Assembly (NCBI GenBank): GCA_024138015.1
Contig: JAMXBB010000001.1
Location: forward strand, 87,977,872-88,041,871
Direction of reading: 5' to 3'
Length of the DNA stretch: 64,000 nt
From: Lumnitzera littorea
Taxonomy: Eukaryota > Streptophyta > Magnoliopsida > Myrtales > Combretaceae
Position 1 is the stretch's first letter; each line of letters starts with the position of its first letter. Of this stretch, positions 12,084 to 25,140 are shown piece by piece. The notes beneath the pieces were generated by a model. The model made no database searches, was not told the DNA's origin, and saw only the letters and a list, made by a program, of their open reading frames with translations. Both the position numbers and the translations under genes were made by a program.

Positions 12084-14657
12084 GCTATTGAGCCTAAATT
12101 TTTTCAGGTTTTTATTATTTTTCTTAACCTAATTAATATTAAACTCTAACCTGTTTAATATTAATCATTGACTAAGAGTTAAGAAAAACCTAGTTTTCAA
12201 ACATGTTTTGAAAATCCTTAGAGTTGCCACCCAATCGAAGTTAAGAAATGGTTTAGGTTGAAACCAAATGGGTAAATTTAGTTTTAATGTAAACAGTAGT
12301 TTACATAGGAAACCAATTTTTTTTTTTTTTATTTTGAAAAAAAGGTTTTGAAGAAACTAGAGATATGAGTCCGGAGGTTTCATTCTTTAAACCCTTACAG
12401 GTACCATAACTTTCCAAACTTAAACTTGAAATCATAAAATCACCTTTTTTGAATAATAGCTTAAAAACTACTTTTAATAGAATAATTTTAAACTAAAAGA
12501 AAGGAAAAACTAATTTTTTTCATTTTTTACATCGTCTAGGAGATACTTATGTATCTACTATTCGAGATCAAACGTATATAGATCTTTTTGTAAAATTTTA
12601 GTATGTTGGATTTGTTTTAATTTTGAAAACACATCGAGTTTACATTTTTAATTTGATTTGATTATTTAAGGAAATTTTCTAAACAAGTCCTAAATTGGAA
12701 TTTTATTTTTGGGAAATTCTAAATAGGACTCTAGTTTTGGAAAAGGATTAATTATTTTATTTATTTGAAAAATAATTTTTCTAAATGATGAAAACATTCT
12801 TTTTATTATTTTCTTTATTTTACTTTACTTATTTATTTATTTATTTTCTTTTTGTGTTTCACCGAATAAAATAAAACTAAACTTACCCTTTTTTTTTCCT
12901 TTTCTCTTTTTCTTTTTACAAGTACAATTGGAAATACAATAATAAATAAAAAAATAGAAAATATTACAAAGAAAACAAATGGATCAAAAATGAGGCTAGA
13001 CTAAAAGCTTATAGGCGTATGGGTCGAACGTGGAGTGGATCTAGGTCTTCGGGTCAGTTTAAGTCACACAGGCCATTCAAGTCACCTTCAAACTTCGATA
13101 AGAACATCATGTAAGGATGGCTCAAGACAATTTGAGCACCAAATCGAATAGGGAGAAGGATTTTTGTGAGTTTTGGATTAGACTATGGGGGGATAAGCCG
13201 AGTGCCTTGGTGTCTAGAGCTTATTTGGGTAGTAGTTAAAATGGCGACCGACAGTGGTTTTGGGGTACTATGGGTGGCGACTGCTAGAGGCACAACGGAG
13301 GTTGAGGGAAGCTGGGTTATAGAGTTAAGGTTCAAGGGGGCTCAATGGTGGTGGTAGCGTAACTCAACAGAGGTTGGAGAGAAAGAGATAAGACTATCGT
13401 GTGAAGACAGAGAGAGTGTTTGGGGAAGAGGGAGAGAGATTTTCTATTAATTATCTATGTGTTTTGTGCTCGTTTGAGCTCTTTTTATACAATTTAGAGC
13501 TCAAATTAGCAAGGAAAGTGATCAAACAACTTTAAATTTGAGATTGAATATGTTCGATTTTGACTAGCTTCAATGTACAATTTGAAAATGAATTTTCTGT
13601 GTAATTGGTTAGTCTAACACGATTATGAGAGCTTAAATTTGCTAAATAAAGTGATTGGAAGCTTCAAATATGAGCATGGCAGCTTGAATAAGGAAAATTC
13701 AAAGAGGAACAAAAATCCTTGCTTTTAATGTTTTTCCAATTTTCAACAGCCTATTTAAGCCATTTAATGACTATATAAGGTCGTGTTTTTGGATTCAATA
13801 CACAACATTCTATGTCTAGAACAAGAATCATCCATTAATTGGTGTGTTTAAGCATAGAAATTGCACGAAAAATGAGGCCAAAGTGAAGGGGGGTACGACT
13901 GTTTTGCTAGGGAAAAGTAGGGAAAGGGAAGGAAAGAGAAGGAAAGAGGTGCTGATATGGCGCCACGTTAATTGTGAGGTCGAATGCTAATGTGCCATAT
14001 ATCTAGCATGACACATAGTTGATGACATGGACGGTTGTGGTGACGCATGGCGCCATGTGTCGTGCTATGTGGACAACATGGCGCCATGCAATGCCACGTT
14101 AGATTAAGGTCCAGTCAATAATGCCACGTGTTACAATGTGGCCCAATAACGAAATGCTACGTGTCAAGGCGTGTGGCATAGTGATTGGTTGGCACATGGT
14201 AGTGTTTGCTTGGTACATGGTAGTTTATTGCCATGGAAAAAACTAAAAGGCATTTTATGATTTTGGCAAGATTCGAACTCTAGACCTTCAAGTTATATGA
14301 AATGTTAAGTTCATGTGTAAGACCATTAGGCTGTTGGCCTATGCCTTGATCATACGTGCAATTAAAGTCAACGTGGGTTAAATTTGAATTTAAGCCTAAG
14401 CCCAATATTTTTCCTTTATCTAAAGCCTTGAAAAACACCTAAATTAAAAAAAAAAAACTTATTATTATTTATAAAATTTTCATTATTTTCTAAATTTTCC
14501 TAAATCCTCTATTTTCCCATTTTTTGTGATTTTTCCAATTTTTCTATTTTTTTTCTAAATTTTCTAATTTTTTTGTATTTTTCTAAATTCTTCTTTTACT
14601 CCTTACCCTATTATAAAAGAAAAAATTTCAAGGAAGCAAAAAATGGGGTGTCTACAA
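12084..14657 (-). mobile_element. 5' LTR of Tat-like element B
   Basis: On the minus strand it starts TGTAGACACCCCATTTTTTG at 14,657 and ends near AATAGC at about 12,084, giving about 2.6 kb. A TATA-like box GTATAAAAAG at 13,490-13,481 precedes a CT-rich stretch, as in LTR S. The 13,166-13,357 plus-strand frame inside it is chance. The start abuts the N-terminal part of the hAT transposase frame, so the element is inserted in that transposon. A tRNA-like B-box segment lies at about 14,265-14,345. Confidence 0.82.
14265..14345 (-). other. tRNA-like (A/B-box) segment inside LTR B
   Basis: On the minus strand GTCTAGAGTTCGAATCTTGC resembles a Pol III B box. About 50 bases before it lies CAACAGCCTAATGGTCTTAC, an A-box-like stretch. 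It does not fold into an intact tRNA by eye. It may be an old SINE or a feature of the LTR family, since LTR D has GGTTTGAATCC in the matching place. Confidence 0.35.
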
Positions 14658-15521
14658 TTCTAAAACTATTATCAAAGATGCAAAAATTAATGATGTGGGT
14701 GGTTCTAATCTTGTGAATGAAAATGATTGTAAAGTTGATGGTGATGAGGACAATCAATTTTGAGTGAAGAAAAGATCTAAAACGTCTCTAGCGTGGTTAG
14801 AGTTTAATGAAGTGATTCTCCGTGATGGTACAAAAAGGGCAAAATGCATATATTGTAAGAGTAAACTTTCCATTGTCGAGAATAGGAGCACTTCACATTT
14901 AACACGTCATCTAAATTCATGTTTGAAGAGAAAAATTTATAAACAACAACAAAGTAAGCTCAAGTTTCTTCCTTCTAGTGCTAATGAAGAAACACAAATG
15001 CATCCTGCAAATGTAAATGGAAAGTTTCATATGGAAAGGATGAGAGAGGCAATTGCTTATTAGGTATTGATGCATGAGTATCCATTATCAATTGTTGAAA
15101 AGGAGGGATTCAATATGATGCAAAGATGAGGATGCTTGAATGGGAGAGGGTTTCCTATAATACTTATAGAATGGATTGTTTCCAATGTTATGAACTAGAG
15201 AAAAGAAAATTGAATATGTTGCTAAAAAGTGTAAGCAAAATTAGTTTGACTACCGACTTTTGGAAGTCAAAAAATTAGAAGATTGAGAATATGGTGTTGA
15301 CAAGACATTTTATTGACTCAGATTGGAGGTTGCAAAAGTAAGTTCTAAACTTTGTTCATATTCCTCCTCCTTGTCATGGAATAGATATAGCTTATGCAAT
15401 TTATAAATGTTTAAAAGAGTGGGGAATTGAGAACAAGGTTTATACAATTTCAGTTGATAGTGCTTCAGCCAATGATAATGCAATAAGGTCATTAAAGGAT
15501 ACGTTTTCCAGAAATAAGAGG
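14658..15521 (+). pseudogene. hAT transposase pseudogene, 5' part (BED finger)
   Basis: Reading starts at the LTR B edge with an acidic linker, passes one TGA at 14,761, then gives SKTSLAWLEFNEV and a BED-type zinc finger (AKCIYCKSKL, then THLTR-like SHLTRHLNSC) at about 14,840-14,930. The catalytic-domain start follows (TTDFWKS-like with stops, about 15,240-15,270; ISVDSASANDNAIRSLK at 15,448-15,500). It stops at the insertion point of LTR S and resumes at 17,565. It is Ac/Tam3-class, like plant RICESLEEPER/DAYSLEEPER-type proteins. Its true N-terminus lies left of element B, outside the window. Confidence 0.85.
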
Positions 15522-17559
15522 TGTAGACATCCTATTTTTGCTTCCTTTTATTTTTAGAAATTCTTAGAATAATGTAAATGGTCCTAATTTAGAAAAAATA
15601 GAAAAATTTGAAAAGTACAAAAAAACTTGAAAACTTAGGAAAATAACAAAAAAAGAAGAAGAGAGATTTAGATAATTTGAAGTAGAATAGAAAATTTTAA
15701 TAATTTTAATACATTTTAGGTCTTAAATAATAAAATAATAAAGAAGATTTTTGGCCTGAACCTAAATTAAATCTAACCTAAGCTGACCTGAAACTTATGT
15801 GTAATTTAATTACACATACAGACGAAGCACGGGTCAATGGCCTGATAGTTCTACACTTTGACATAACATTGCATATGGCTTAGAAGGTGGATAGGGGTAG
15901 GAATTGGTGTGGACCAGAACTTGGTCTGCAATTTTGGAAACAGGGTATGAAGCCTTGATCAGATTGGACGGCAAGTGTGCTCATTTCTTTTCTAATGCGT
16001 ACATGGCACATACCCCATACGTGACCATGCACCCCTTACCTTCTTCTTCCCCGTAGAATTCAAGCCATTTTCCAGTTTTTTTCCCCTTGGTAGAGCTACT
16101 TTAGGTCATTTTCTAATCGCTTTTACTATATAATTTCATCAAATTAATGGTGAAATCGTGTAGTACACATGACCTACTTTTGAATTTATCCCAAAATGAG
16201 TCTATATTTAGTTGACCCCATATTAAAAATCAAGCATGAAAATCAGAAAAAAAAAATCATTTTTCAAGTCAAAATCTATTAATGAAAATCGCCAATTTAA
16301 TTCGACTTCTTCAACCTTACAAGCATAATCCTTATGCCTATAGTATAAATAAGGGTTTTTCTCTTCAACACAAACATAGAAATCCATTTGAGGTGCACAC
16401 ATACTCTCTCTAATACAAACTCTCTCTTTCTTACTCTAGAAATATCACTCTTTACAATGGTTTTTGTCGAAAACCACCGCCGCCATCAACTTCCTTATAC
16501 TAAGGAACCCCTGAATCAACATTCTACTCATGCTCAGCTGTTCACCATGCCACTGGATTGACTTGACTCGAATCGACCCAAAGTCAACCCACACATTTAG
16601 CCTCAACTCGGTTTGGCCTTAATGCTGTTTTCTTGTTTTGTAATTTTTTTGTTTATTTATTTATGGTGATTTTTATCTAATTGTAATAAAAAAAAATTGG
16701 AGTAGAAAGAAAAGGAAAAAAAAAAAGAAGAAAAAGAAAAAGGGACTTAGTCTAGTTTTAGTTTTGGTTAATGCAAATAGATAAAAATAAAATAAGGAAA
16801 CTAATATTAAAAATAATAATAAAAATAAAGTGTTTTATAACTTAGAAAACCCACTTTTCAAATAATAAAAAATAAACCAACCCATTTTTTTCAAATTAAA
16901 GTTTTTTGTTTATTTTCAGAAAATGAAAAAAAAAAAACTAAATTTAAGACCCCTTAGAAAAATTTCCTTAAATAACTTAAACCAAATAAAAACATAAACT
17001 TAATCTTTTTAAAAAATTAAAATCAAACAACTCGCAAATGTTTTTGAAAAGAACTATGTACATCTGAACCCGAATAATGAGTACGTAGACACTTCCGTAG
17101 ATACGTAAAAAGCGAAAAAACCTATTTTTCCATATTATTTTAAATTATTCAAATTAGTCTAATTTGTTAACTAATGATTGAAGTTCGTTTTATAAGATAG
17201 TTTAAAAGGTGATTTTAAGGGATTAAATCTAAATTTGAAAAGTTGTAGTCCGTAAGGGTTTAAAATACTAACCTCTGGACTTGATTTTCTGGTTCTCAAA
17301 ACCATTTAACAAATTTTGTTTTATCAAAAGACTAGTAGCTAAATTATAACCAATCCACCTAATTAGTATTAGTTATAATTTAAATCTTTTTCCTAACTAC
17401 GGTGAGGTAATGACTCTAAAACATTTTAACAATATGAAAGAACTAGTTTTTTTTTTTTTTTTAATTTTAGTCGAGAACTAGTATTAAATGGATAAGGCTT
17501 AATATTGATCAGTTAAAAAAAAAACTAATTTATAAAACCAAAAAAAATCAAGCTTAACA
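15522..17559 (+). mobile_element. Solo LTR S (Tat-like), inserted in hAT transposase
   Basis: Starts TGTAGACATCC and ends AAGCTTAACA, 2,038 bp, flanked by the perfect 5-bp target duplication AGAGG (15,517-15,521 and 17,560-17,564). A TATA-like TATAAATAAG lies at 16,344-16,353, with a CT-rich leader after it. It has no internal region and no coding frame, so it is a solo LTR left by recombination between two LTRs. It splits the hAT transposase frame precisely. Confidence 0.92.
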
Positions 17560-17564
17560 AGAGG

Positions 17565-18719
17565 TTGTTATATGGAGGAAAATTTTTTCATGTAAGGTGT
17601 TGTGCTCATATTTTGAACCTTATGGTTCAAGATGGCCTTTTAGAGATTAGAGATATTATTGAGAATGTTCATGGGAGTGTGATTTACATCAATCAATCAG
17701 AGGTAAGACATAGAGTTTTTCTAAGATTGCGCAGCAATTGCAGTTGCCTAATAGGAAGTTAATTCTACATTGCAAGACACATTGGAACTCCACTTCTGTG
17801 ATGTTGTCAACTGCATTGAAATTCAAAGAAGTATTCCTAAGGTTCAAAGAATGGAAACCTCATTATTGTTCTTATCTAACAGTAGAAGATTGGGAAATAG
17901 TCGAAAAGGTACGTAAAATCTTGCAAGTTTTTAGTGCTGCTACTAATATCATATTTGGTAATAATTATCCAACATCCAATTGTTTATGCCTAAGGTGTAT
18001 TGTATGAAGCTAGTGTTGGATAAAATGGCACTAGATGAGAATGACTTAATTAGGAGGATAGTTGGAAAGATGAAAAGCAAATTTGATAAGTATTGGGGTA
18101 AATGTAATTTGTCAATGTCTCTTACTAGTGTCTTAGATCTAAAATGTAAGATGAGGTCTCTTAAGTTTTTCTTTCCCAAGTTATATCCTAAACATGAAAC
18201 AAGTGAAAAAATTATTGCAATTCGAGATGCATTATATGACCTATATGGGGAGTATGTTAAGGACTATGAATTGAGTAGTGAATTGATTAATGAGGAGTGT
18301 ATTAATGAAACTCGATGAGATTCTAATCCCTTAGTTTCTTATGATGAAGAAAATCAATCTAGATGGGGTGAATTCACTAAGTTTAAGAAAAGTGTTGAAA
18401 TTGCACTTCCAAATAAATCTAATTTAGATATATATTTTTAGGAGCATTGTTATTTTTGCATAGTCAATTCAAAAGAATTTGATGTTTTAGATTGGTGGAA
18501 GCAAATCAAATAAAGTATCACATTCTTTCTAAGATGGCTCGTGATATATTGGCTATCCCTATCACTACAGTAGCTTTAGAAGCTACTTTTAGTGCTAGTA
18601 GTAGAGTGATTGATACCTATCATACGTCATTAACTTTAGAAACTGTTCAAGTTTTATTTTGTGGTGATGATTGGTGTCATAACCTTTATGGAGTGAAAAA
18701 GAAGTATAAGGTGATTTAA
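17565..18719 (+). pseudogene. hAT transposase pseudogene, 3' part (dimerisation domain)
   Basis: Continues the frame broken at 15,521. CCAHILNLMVQDGL is at about 17,605-17,650, then after a shift THWNSTSVMLSTALKF at 17,770-17,830. After another shift KMKSKFDKYWGKCN is at about 18,070-18,110. The C-terminal hAT dimerisation domain (LDWWKQ, then SKMARDILAIPITTVALEAT, SSRVID) lies at 18,490-18,620. Stops at 18,316 and 18,440 and three frame changes kill it. Transposase of this family excises and reinserts the element. The domain order is normal and the length near complete once LTR S is set aside. Confidence 0.88.
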
Positions 18720-20280
18720 TTTATATTTCTCACTGAGCATGAAAATTTTATTCTTTTTTTTTTTTGTGATAGTTTTCTATATATTATTTTGACCAATCTT
18801 TATATTGTTATCTTTATAGATAGAAAAGAAACCATTAGAAATTCTTCTTCCTATCCCATAAGCATTTCCGTAAAAATACAACGTATATGTTTATCTTTAT
18901 TTTCATTATGATATTTAGTCCTTAAGATACATGCAATGCCTAACAAATGACATATACTTTAGTAAGTTTTAATCACTTAAACCACTTTTGTAATTTATAT
19001 TAACCTTCTATATTGTCTGTTAGAATGATTTCTAAGGCAATTTAGAGATATGTTAATAAAAAAGATCAATGATTTTGATTCTCATTAGTTAGAATTTAGA
19101 TGAGCAAGAACTGTAATAATTGAGAATAGAAAATGAGTTTTGATACTAAAATTATTGTCATATGTTTTGTGAGTGAGTTAGATGAATCACAAAGTTTGTA
19201 TTGCGAATGTTGTAGCTATTATTGGTCATATGCAGACTATGTTGGTGGATTAGACCATATTTAATGTGCTTATAAGCGTATGTTTATGATAATTGGGGGT
19301 TATAATTGTGGAATTCTATATACTTAAGTGTTTTCATCTAAAAAATTCAACTGTTTTCTTGCTAAACCATTAAAAAAAAATGTTACATAAAGTTAACAAT
19401 TTTTGTAATGATTTAGAACCAAATCACTGCCATCGCACTACAAAGGAAAATTAGGGGTAGGACTGCTAGAATCTTTCTCATTAAAAACAAAGTTTTGATA
19501 AGACTTTGGAGTGAGAAATCTCCGAACCAAAAATAAATATGCCCATTAATGGAAAGCAACCTAGTTCTCTTCTATATACCAAAAGATAAATTGTGCTCTG
19601 ATGGGGAAAGATAAACCTCACAGTATGATGTAAAATTCTAAAGAGTGACTCCCTTTGTTTTATCTATGGAAACAATATTTTTTATTATATTACATACAAA
19701 TCATTAGGTGGAGGAAACAGGAGTTTGCTTTGTCAATATAGGGGGAAATTCTCCTTGTCCAGCAAATATATTTCCTAAAGGAAAAAACTTGAAGGTTGAT
19801 ACATTATTGCTCTTACTCTAAATGAATGTCATGCTTTTGCTATAAGATTGATGCAAAGGCAAAGAATTACTTGGAACAATTTTTGTTAGATAAAGGAGAA
19901 AACACTTTATATTGTTGGCTTTGTAATGTTTGATTTATCCCTTTTGGGCATTAAATTAAATTGTATGGATCCCTTATTAAGGGACTTATAACCCTATATT
20001 TTCCTTTTAGCAAATGAGTTTTCTTGATATGTAATAAAAATCCAAACTATGATTAAAAAGACATTTGAATGGTTGAAATTTGTTGGGGCCTTTAGGATAA
20101 CTACAAATCATGAAAAAATAAATGATGAAGAATTTGAGCTTAATCGACCTGAGCTCAAGTTTACTAAACATACATTCAAGTCAAGCTTAAGTTTAAAATT
20201 TAAAACTCAATCAAGTTCGAGCTTAAGCTCAATATTGTATTGGTTCGACTCGACTCGACTTGACTTGATTACACCCCCTA
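18720..20280 (+). other. Noncoding 3' end of the hAT element with terminal repeat
   Basis: AT-rich, no gene. The last 60 bases are rich in GACTCGACTCGACTTGACTT and end in ACACCCCCTA at 20,280. Read from outside this is TAGGGGGTGTAATC, like hAT terminal inverted repeats. The next eight bases, GTTAGTTA, would be the target duplication. The partner end lies outside the window, so this cannot be confirmed. Confidence 0.55.
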
Positions 20281-22485
20281 GTTAGTTACATGGGTATGGA
20301 ATCAGGGGGCACAGGTTTGAATCCTAGAGCACGCATAAGGGGGTTCTATACATGATCACGTGTTGAGCATGTGATCAATTTTCTTCTTTCTTTTTCTTGT
20401 CGGCCAAGAAAGCTAGAGAAACATGAGGGAAAATTATAGAACTTCTAGAACATGATTCTTAGCTACTGATTACACCAAATCTCAGGATTTTTTTTTTTGT
20501 TGATTTCACATAATCGTGAGTAAATCATTGGCAAAACTATTAAATATAACAAAAACTCGAGTTAAAACACATCCAAATAAGATTTGATCAATCTACATAA
20601 ATCCAAGTATATCCATGGAAGATGGAACCCAAGCTTGAAGAGATTTGATGAACAAATTATAAAAATAAGTTTAGGAATGGATCGAGAGGACCTCTAGACC
20701 TTCAACACACCCATTTTCGCATTCAAAAACTCATACACTCGCACTCTACCATTGTTTCTCTCTCTAGGCTACAATACCCTCTCTCTTTCTACACACCTAC
20801 ACATATACACTCTACAGTGGCCAAAAACCACCACACCATGACACTCCTCACTAATGAAGCTTCTAAACCCAAAAATCTCCACATCTAGCAATGGCTCACA
20901 ATGCCACCATGAACCAAACCCTCGTCAACTATACCCTACCTCTTTGGAACCTCACCAATATGACTTCCTAGTCAAAAACTAACCCCACTAACGAATTCCT
21001 AAACCCAAAAAAACCTTAGGAACCACCCCTTAACCATAAAAAACTAATTCTATTCGCAAAACCCAATAACCACCGCCACCATCAAATTTTAAAAACCACC
21101 AAAACGACCACCACAACTCAAGACACTTGTCCCAAACTTACTTTTGCCAATAACTTTCTCATGAAAATTAAATTTCCTACTCATTTTGGTAGATAGAACT
21201 CTATGCAGATTTGGAATAGATAAAAAAGGAAGAAGGAGGAGGAGGAAGAGAAAGAGGAAAAGGAAGAAGGAGATTCGACCTGCGACCTAATGTCTAACCT
21301 ATACATACCCTTTGCTCTTAGATCTAATTCATGCAAGTTAGAGTAGGTTTTTATAGTAGTGGTTGTAGTTTTTATTTGTTTTTGCTTATTTTTACCATTC
21401 TTTTGTGAATTTTTAGCATGTGTATATTATTAATTGGTGATGTTAATTTTCTTATATATATAGTTCACGTGATAAGAATTTTGTGTATAATTGTACTAAC
21501 ATGAGTCTGTTGCAGTTTGTTCATATTAAGTCTCATTGGTTAGTGAATTGGCATGTTTTTTGTGTACCTAACGTATAATTGCACTTTTTACATGTTTATC
21601 ATAAAAATTGCATGTTTTCTAAAGATTGCATAAAAATTGTATATTTTCATAAAATTTTCAAAAATTGCATATTTTCCATAAGATTTGCATTCATTAAATA
21701 ATTAGGCATATTCGGTTCTTTTTAGGTAAAAAAAAAATGTTGTCACTTAGAAAAAAGATTTTTTCTAAATAAAAAATCTTAAGTTGTTTTTTTTTTTCCA
21801 AAAATTAGACATTTAATGTTTTTAAAAGTTAGGGAATAAAATTAGGTTTTTAGGAAATTTTTAATATAAAAAATAAATTGGAGAAAAATATAAACTCGAT
21901 ACCTTTTCAAAAATAAAAACAATCCATAAACTAAAGTTTTATAAAAAAAATAGAACTATGTTAATTTGATCCCCACTAGTGAGTACATAAGCACTTCAAA
22001 AGCAACCTAAAAAATGAAAACCCTTTTGTTTTGTTTTGTTTCCTCGTTTAAAGATATTTGTAATAAAAAATGATAAAAAAAATATCTTTCATGCATTTTT
22101 CACATTTTTTCATTTTTAGAAAAATCATGAAAAAAAGGCCCATTAGTTAATTATTTATAATTCCTACATGGTGACTTTTGTCTAAATAGGTTAACCTCTA
22201 AGCTTAGTTTTTTAGTTAAAAATTTTCTACGAATAATCTTTTTGGAAAAATTGTGAGCTAGTGGCTAAATGAGGGTTAGGGTTTTTCCATCCAAAAACCC
22301 TAATTTTCCCTTCTTCTTTTTTCTAGTTTTATTGGTTGGCGACTTCAAACTTATTTTCTAAAAATATTTTCAAATATTTTTTAAAGAAAAATATTTTTCC
22401 TTAACTTAATATCAAGTAATTTATGTTAAGTGAGCTAAGCTTAATATAGTTTAAATTAAAGAAAATCAAAATAGGGTTTGATAGC
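20281..22485 (+). mobile_element. LTR D (Tat-like), 5' part missing
   Basis: Its last 200 bp (GGTTGGCGACTTC at about 22,335, TTAATATCAAGTAATTTATG, AAAATCAAAATAGGG) match LTR A closely. A Pol III-like box GGTTTGAATCC at about 20,312 sits where LTR B has one. A CT-rich leader (TCTCTCTAGGCTACAATACC) is at about 20,760. The first few hundred bases of the LTR are lacking because it begins at the hAT end, which fits hAT insertion into this LTR. Its right end abuts the RT of element C mid-frame. Confidence 0.7.
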
Positions 22486-22486
22486 T

Positions 22487-25056
22487 ATAATTGAGGCACA
22501 TTCACCACTTTCAATTCTTCTTCCTAACTAGCACTACATTTGCTAGTTAGGTTGAATACTTTTCCTCCCCTATGTAACCTACCCTGAGTAGCTTCTGCAT
22601 CTCTTCCACTATTGCAGACCGTCATTAAGGAGTAATATGCCTTTTCTTCTACTTAACAAGCTGGACCTTCTCGCCGATGTTAAGGCTATACGTAGCTAGG
22701 TCGAGAAATATGCTCAGTATGTCAAATGTTGACCAACTAAATCGATACGCATTATTTCGAAGAAGACAAATGATCGCCTCTTTGAGGTTAATGGGTATCG
22801 AAGTACCTACCCATTTGGTTTAAATCTCCTTTATTTTTTCACCTAGCTCACCTTCATCAATCGACTTCTTTGCTAGTCCAATTTCCAATGTGAACATGTC
22901 ATCTCTTTTGGCTACTTTTACGTATAGCTCTCTCTCGAGAGCTTTTGATCACATCTACAAATTCCTACACTGGTTGGTGTTAAGAACTTTGCCTTAAGGT
23001 ACAAGGATGATGTGATGACCTCAAAACTAGTCAAGCTCGATTGTCTTAGTATTGCGTTACAGGGGGATAGATAGTCCACCACCACAAACTCGACAAGCTA
23101 CTTAGCAACATTGTCATCATCAGTAAGCTCCATATTGAGGGTCACGATGCCCTTTGGCCGAATGGTCTCATTGTTAAAGCTAATAAGATCATAGTGACAT
23201 GGCTTCATCTGGTAAGGTAGCTTCTTCCGCATCTTGTTGTATGTGTGCTTAAAGAGAATGTCGGTAGAACTACCTATATTTACCATTATTTTGAGGACTT
23301 CAAAATCCAAGATCTATGCACCTATCACAAAGGCCCTATTTAGAGGTCTCGACTCCTTCCAAGTATTCATCAGAAAGAAGATAGAAGTGTCTCTCCTTAA
23401 CCTCTTCTCCCTCATTGTCATCATCTTAATTAGGGGGTTAGCCGATGCACTAGAGCTTGACCAGCTCTTGGGGGGGATCCCCCAGCTATGATATTAATTA
23501 CTCAATTAGGGGCTCGATTATTATGAAAGTCATTATCATCTCCTTCTCGGACCTCCTCAGTCCACTGTCTCTAAAGAGGTTGCTTGATGGGAACGTTTGT
23601 ATTGGCTATGTATTCTTTGTAGAAGCCTCTTTAGATGATGTTCTCCACAACATTCTTCAACTAGAAGCATTTGTCTATTGTATATTGTATAGCCATATTC
23701 CTCATGAAATTGACCATATTTGTTACAATTTCTATGGCTAGGATTGCCCTTCATTTTTGCAAGTCAGGGAGCAATTCCCTTCCATAGATCTCCATGTACA
23801 CTTGCCTAAGAGGTCGATTTAAGGGTATGTGTTATGTGTTTGTCGGGATGGGAGATGGGTGCTTTCTATCCTTAGAGCCACCATCACCACTATGGCTAGA
23901 AGCCTTACCGCCTAGGCAATCCTTAATAGACCCCTTGTCCTTGTCCTTCCTTTTGGCCAACCTTTCTAAGTAGGCTTCATGCCTCGTACAAATATTATCC
24001 TCTTGATCCATGTATTTTTAGGCCTTATGCCAGAATTCCATTAAGGTCTTTAGCTTGCTCTCGAAGAGATAGCAGAAAAAATCCCTTAATGAGTGGATTT
24101 TGAATCGAGCAGTATAGACTATAACTCCCTCATCTAATCAAAGGTTTTCAAACCACAACATTGTCAAACCATGCAATAAACTCTTGAAGGGTCTCACCTT
24201 TTGGTTAATGAGGTAGGTTGAGGTGTCCTTTAATTGGGGCTTACTAGCTAGGAAGTGGAGACTAAAACAATGAGTAAACTTGTTGAAAGAGGGGATGGAG
24301 TTCTCTAGGAGGTGGTTAAACCATTTTTTAGCAGTCTTCCTTAGTGTATCAAGAAAAGCCTTGTATATAATCGCATTCCAATGACCGTGTAGGTTCATTA
24401 GGATGTGAGAGTAAAGCAAATGATCATTTGGATCACTAGTACCGTCATACTAGTCCGACATGGCAACTTTGAGTTAGGAGGAAGGACCTCATCTTAGACT
24501 TCCCTAGTGAAGGGAGTCTTGTTGTTGGCAACTTAGCTAGTTCCCTTAATAACCTTGCTTTCCTACTTCTCAAAAGGCTTCTTCACAATTTCTCTAAGCT
24601 CGTTGAGATTAATGTCATTGGTAGGATGGCAACTGCAAGTGGCAAATTAAGCAATGCTACCGTAGGAGTTGGCAACCTGCTTGTTTCCAGCAAAGGTACG
24701 ATCGTAGTAAGCTGTGGTACATGCCTATTGATTCTATGTAGCAAGGGATGTTGGAGGATCTCGATTCTCCTCTCAATGAGGCCACAAGGGGTTTTGGTCA
24801 CCTCTGGCATCAGATCATCTGTTAAGGGGGCATGTTGGCCTTGTTATACCTCTTAAGGTCATTCAACTTAGCCTGTAGCTCTTTACTTTAAGCTTCGTAT
24901 TTTACATTCTTGGCTAAGACCATCTTGAGTGTCTTCTAAGTTCTTCAATCACTGCTAATTAGGGTTTAGCTAGTTTTGATTGTGGTAGCCACCAATTGGG
25001 GCCTGGTTGACATTACTTGCATTGGGGTTTTGGTTCGCTTTTCTAACTCTTGACAT
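22487..25056 (-). pseudogene. gag-protease-RT remnant of gypsy element C
   Basis: ATG at 25,056 (MSRVRKANQNPNASNVNQ). The gag core is at 24,460-24,138 with motifs KAFLDTLRKTAKKWFNHL, IPSFNKFTHCFS and HFLASKPQ. A zinc-knuckle-like segment lies at 23,750-23,690. The protease is at 23,310-23,098 with an altered active-site area (NIGSSTDILFKHTYNKM where the family has an Asp-Gly-Gly-type motif). The N-terminal RT is at about 22,680-22,490, ending LANVVLVRKKN. Many stops make it inactive. It belongs to the Tat/Athila side of plant Ty3/gypsy. RT is cut at 22,487 by LTR D, and the rest of pol would be on the far side of the nest, outside the window. Confidence 0.82.
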
Positions 25057-25120
25057 ATTGGATCGAATAAAGTGTTTTCGAAAGGATTAGATGAGAGGTT
25101 GTAGACAATGTGAGGTTAGC

Positions 25121-25138
25121 TTCCCATAGATGATGCCA
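25121..25138 (-). other. Primer-binding site of element C
   Basis: Minus strand TGGCATCATCTATGGGAA lies two bases inside the LTR end. It resembles the TGGCGCCGTCTGTGGGAA-type site usual after LTRs of this gypsy group. Confidence 0.75.
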
Positions 25139-25140
25139 AA

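Noticed and set aside
13166..13357. 63-codon plus-strand frame
   Set aside because: Lies antisense inside LTR B in a Gly/Val/Trp-rich stretch, with no relatives expected.
2045..14657. A single large inverted-repeat transposon bounded by the two outward LTR starts
   Set aside because: Left and right flanks belong to different elements (gypsy RT and hAT transposase) and the 5-bp flanks differ, so nested insertion plus deletion fits better.
20281..20340. tRNA gene at the GGTTTGAATCC box
   Set aside because: No acceptor stem or anticodon arm can be paired, and the box is shared with another LTR of the family.
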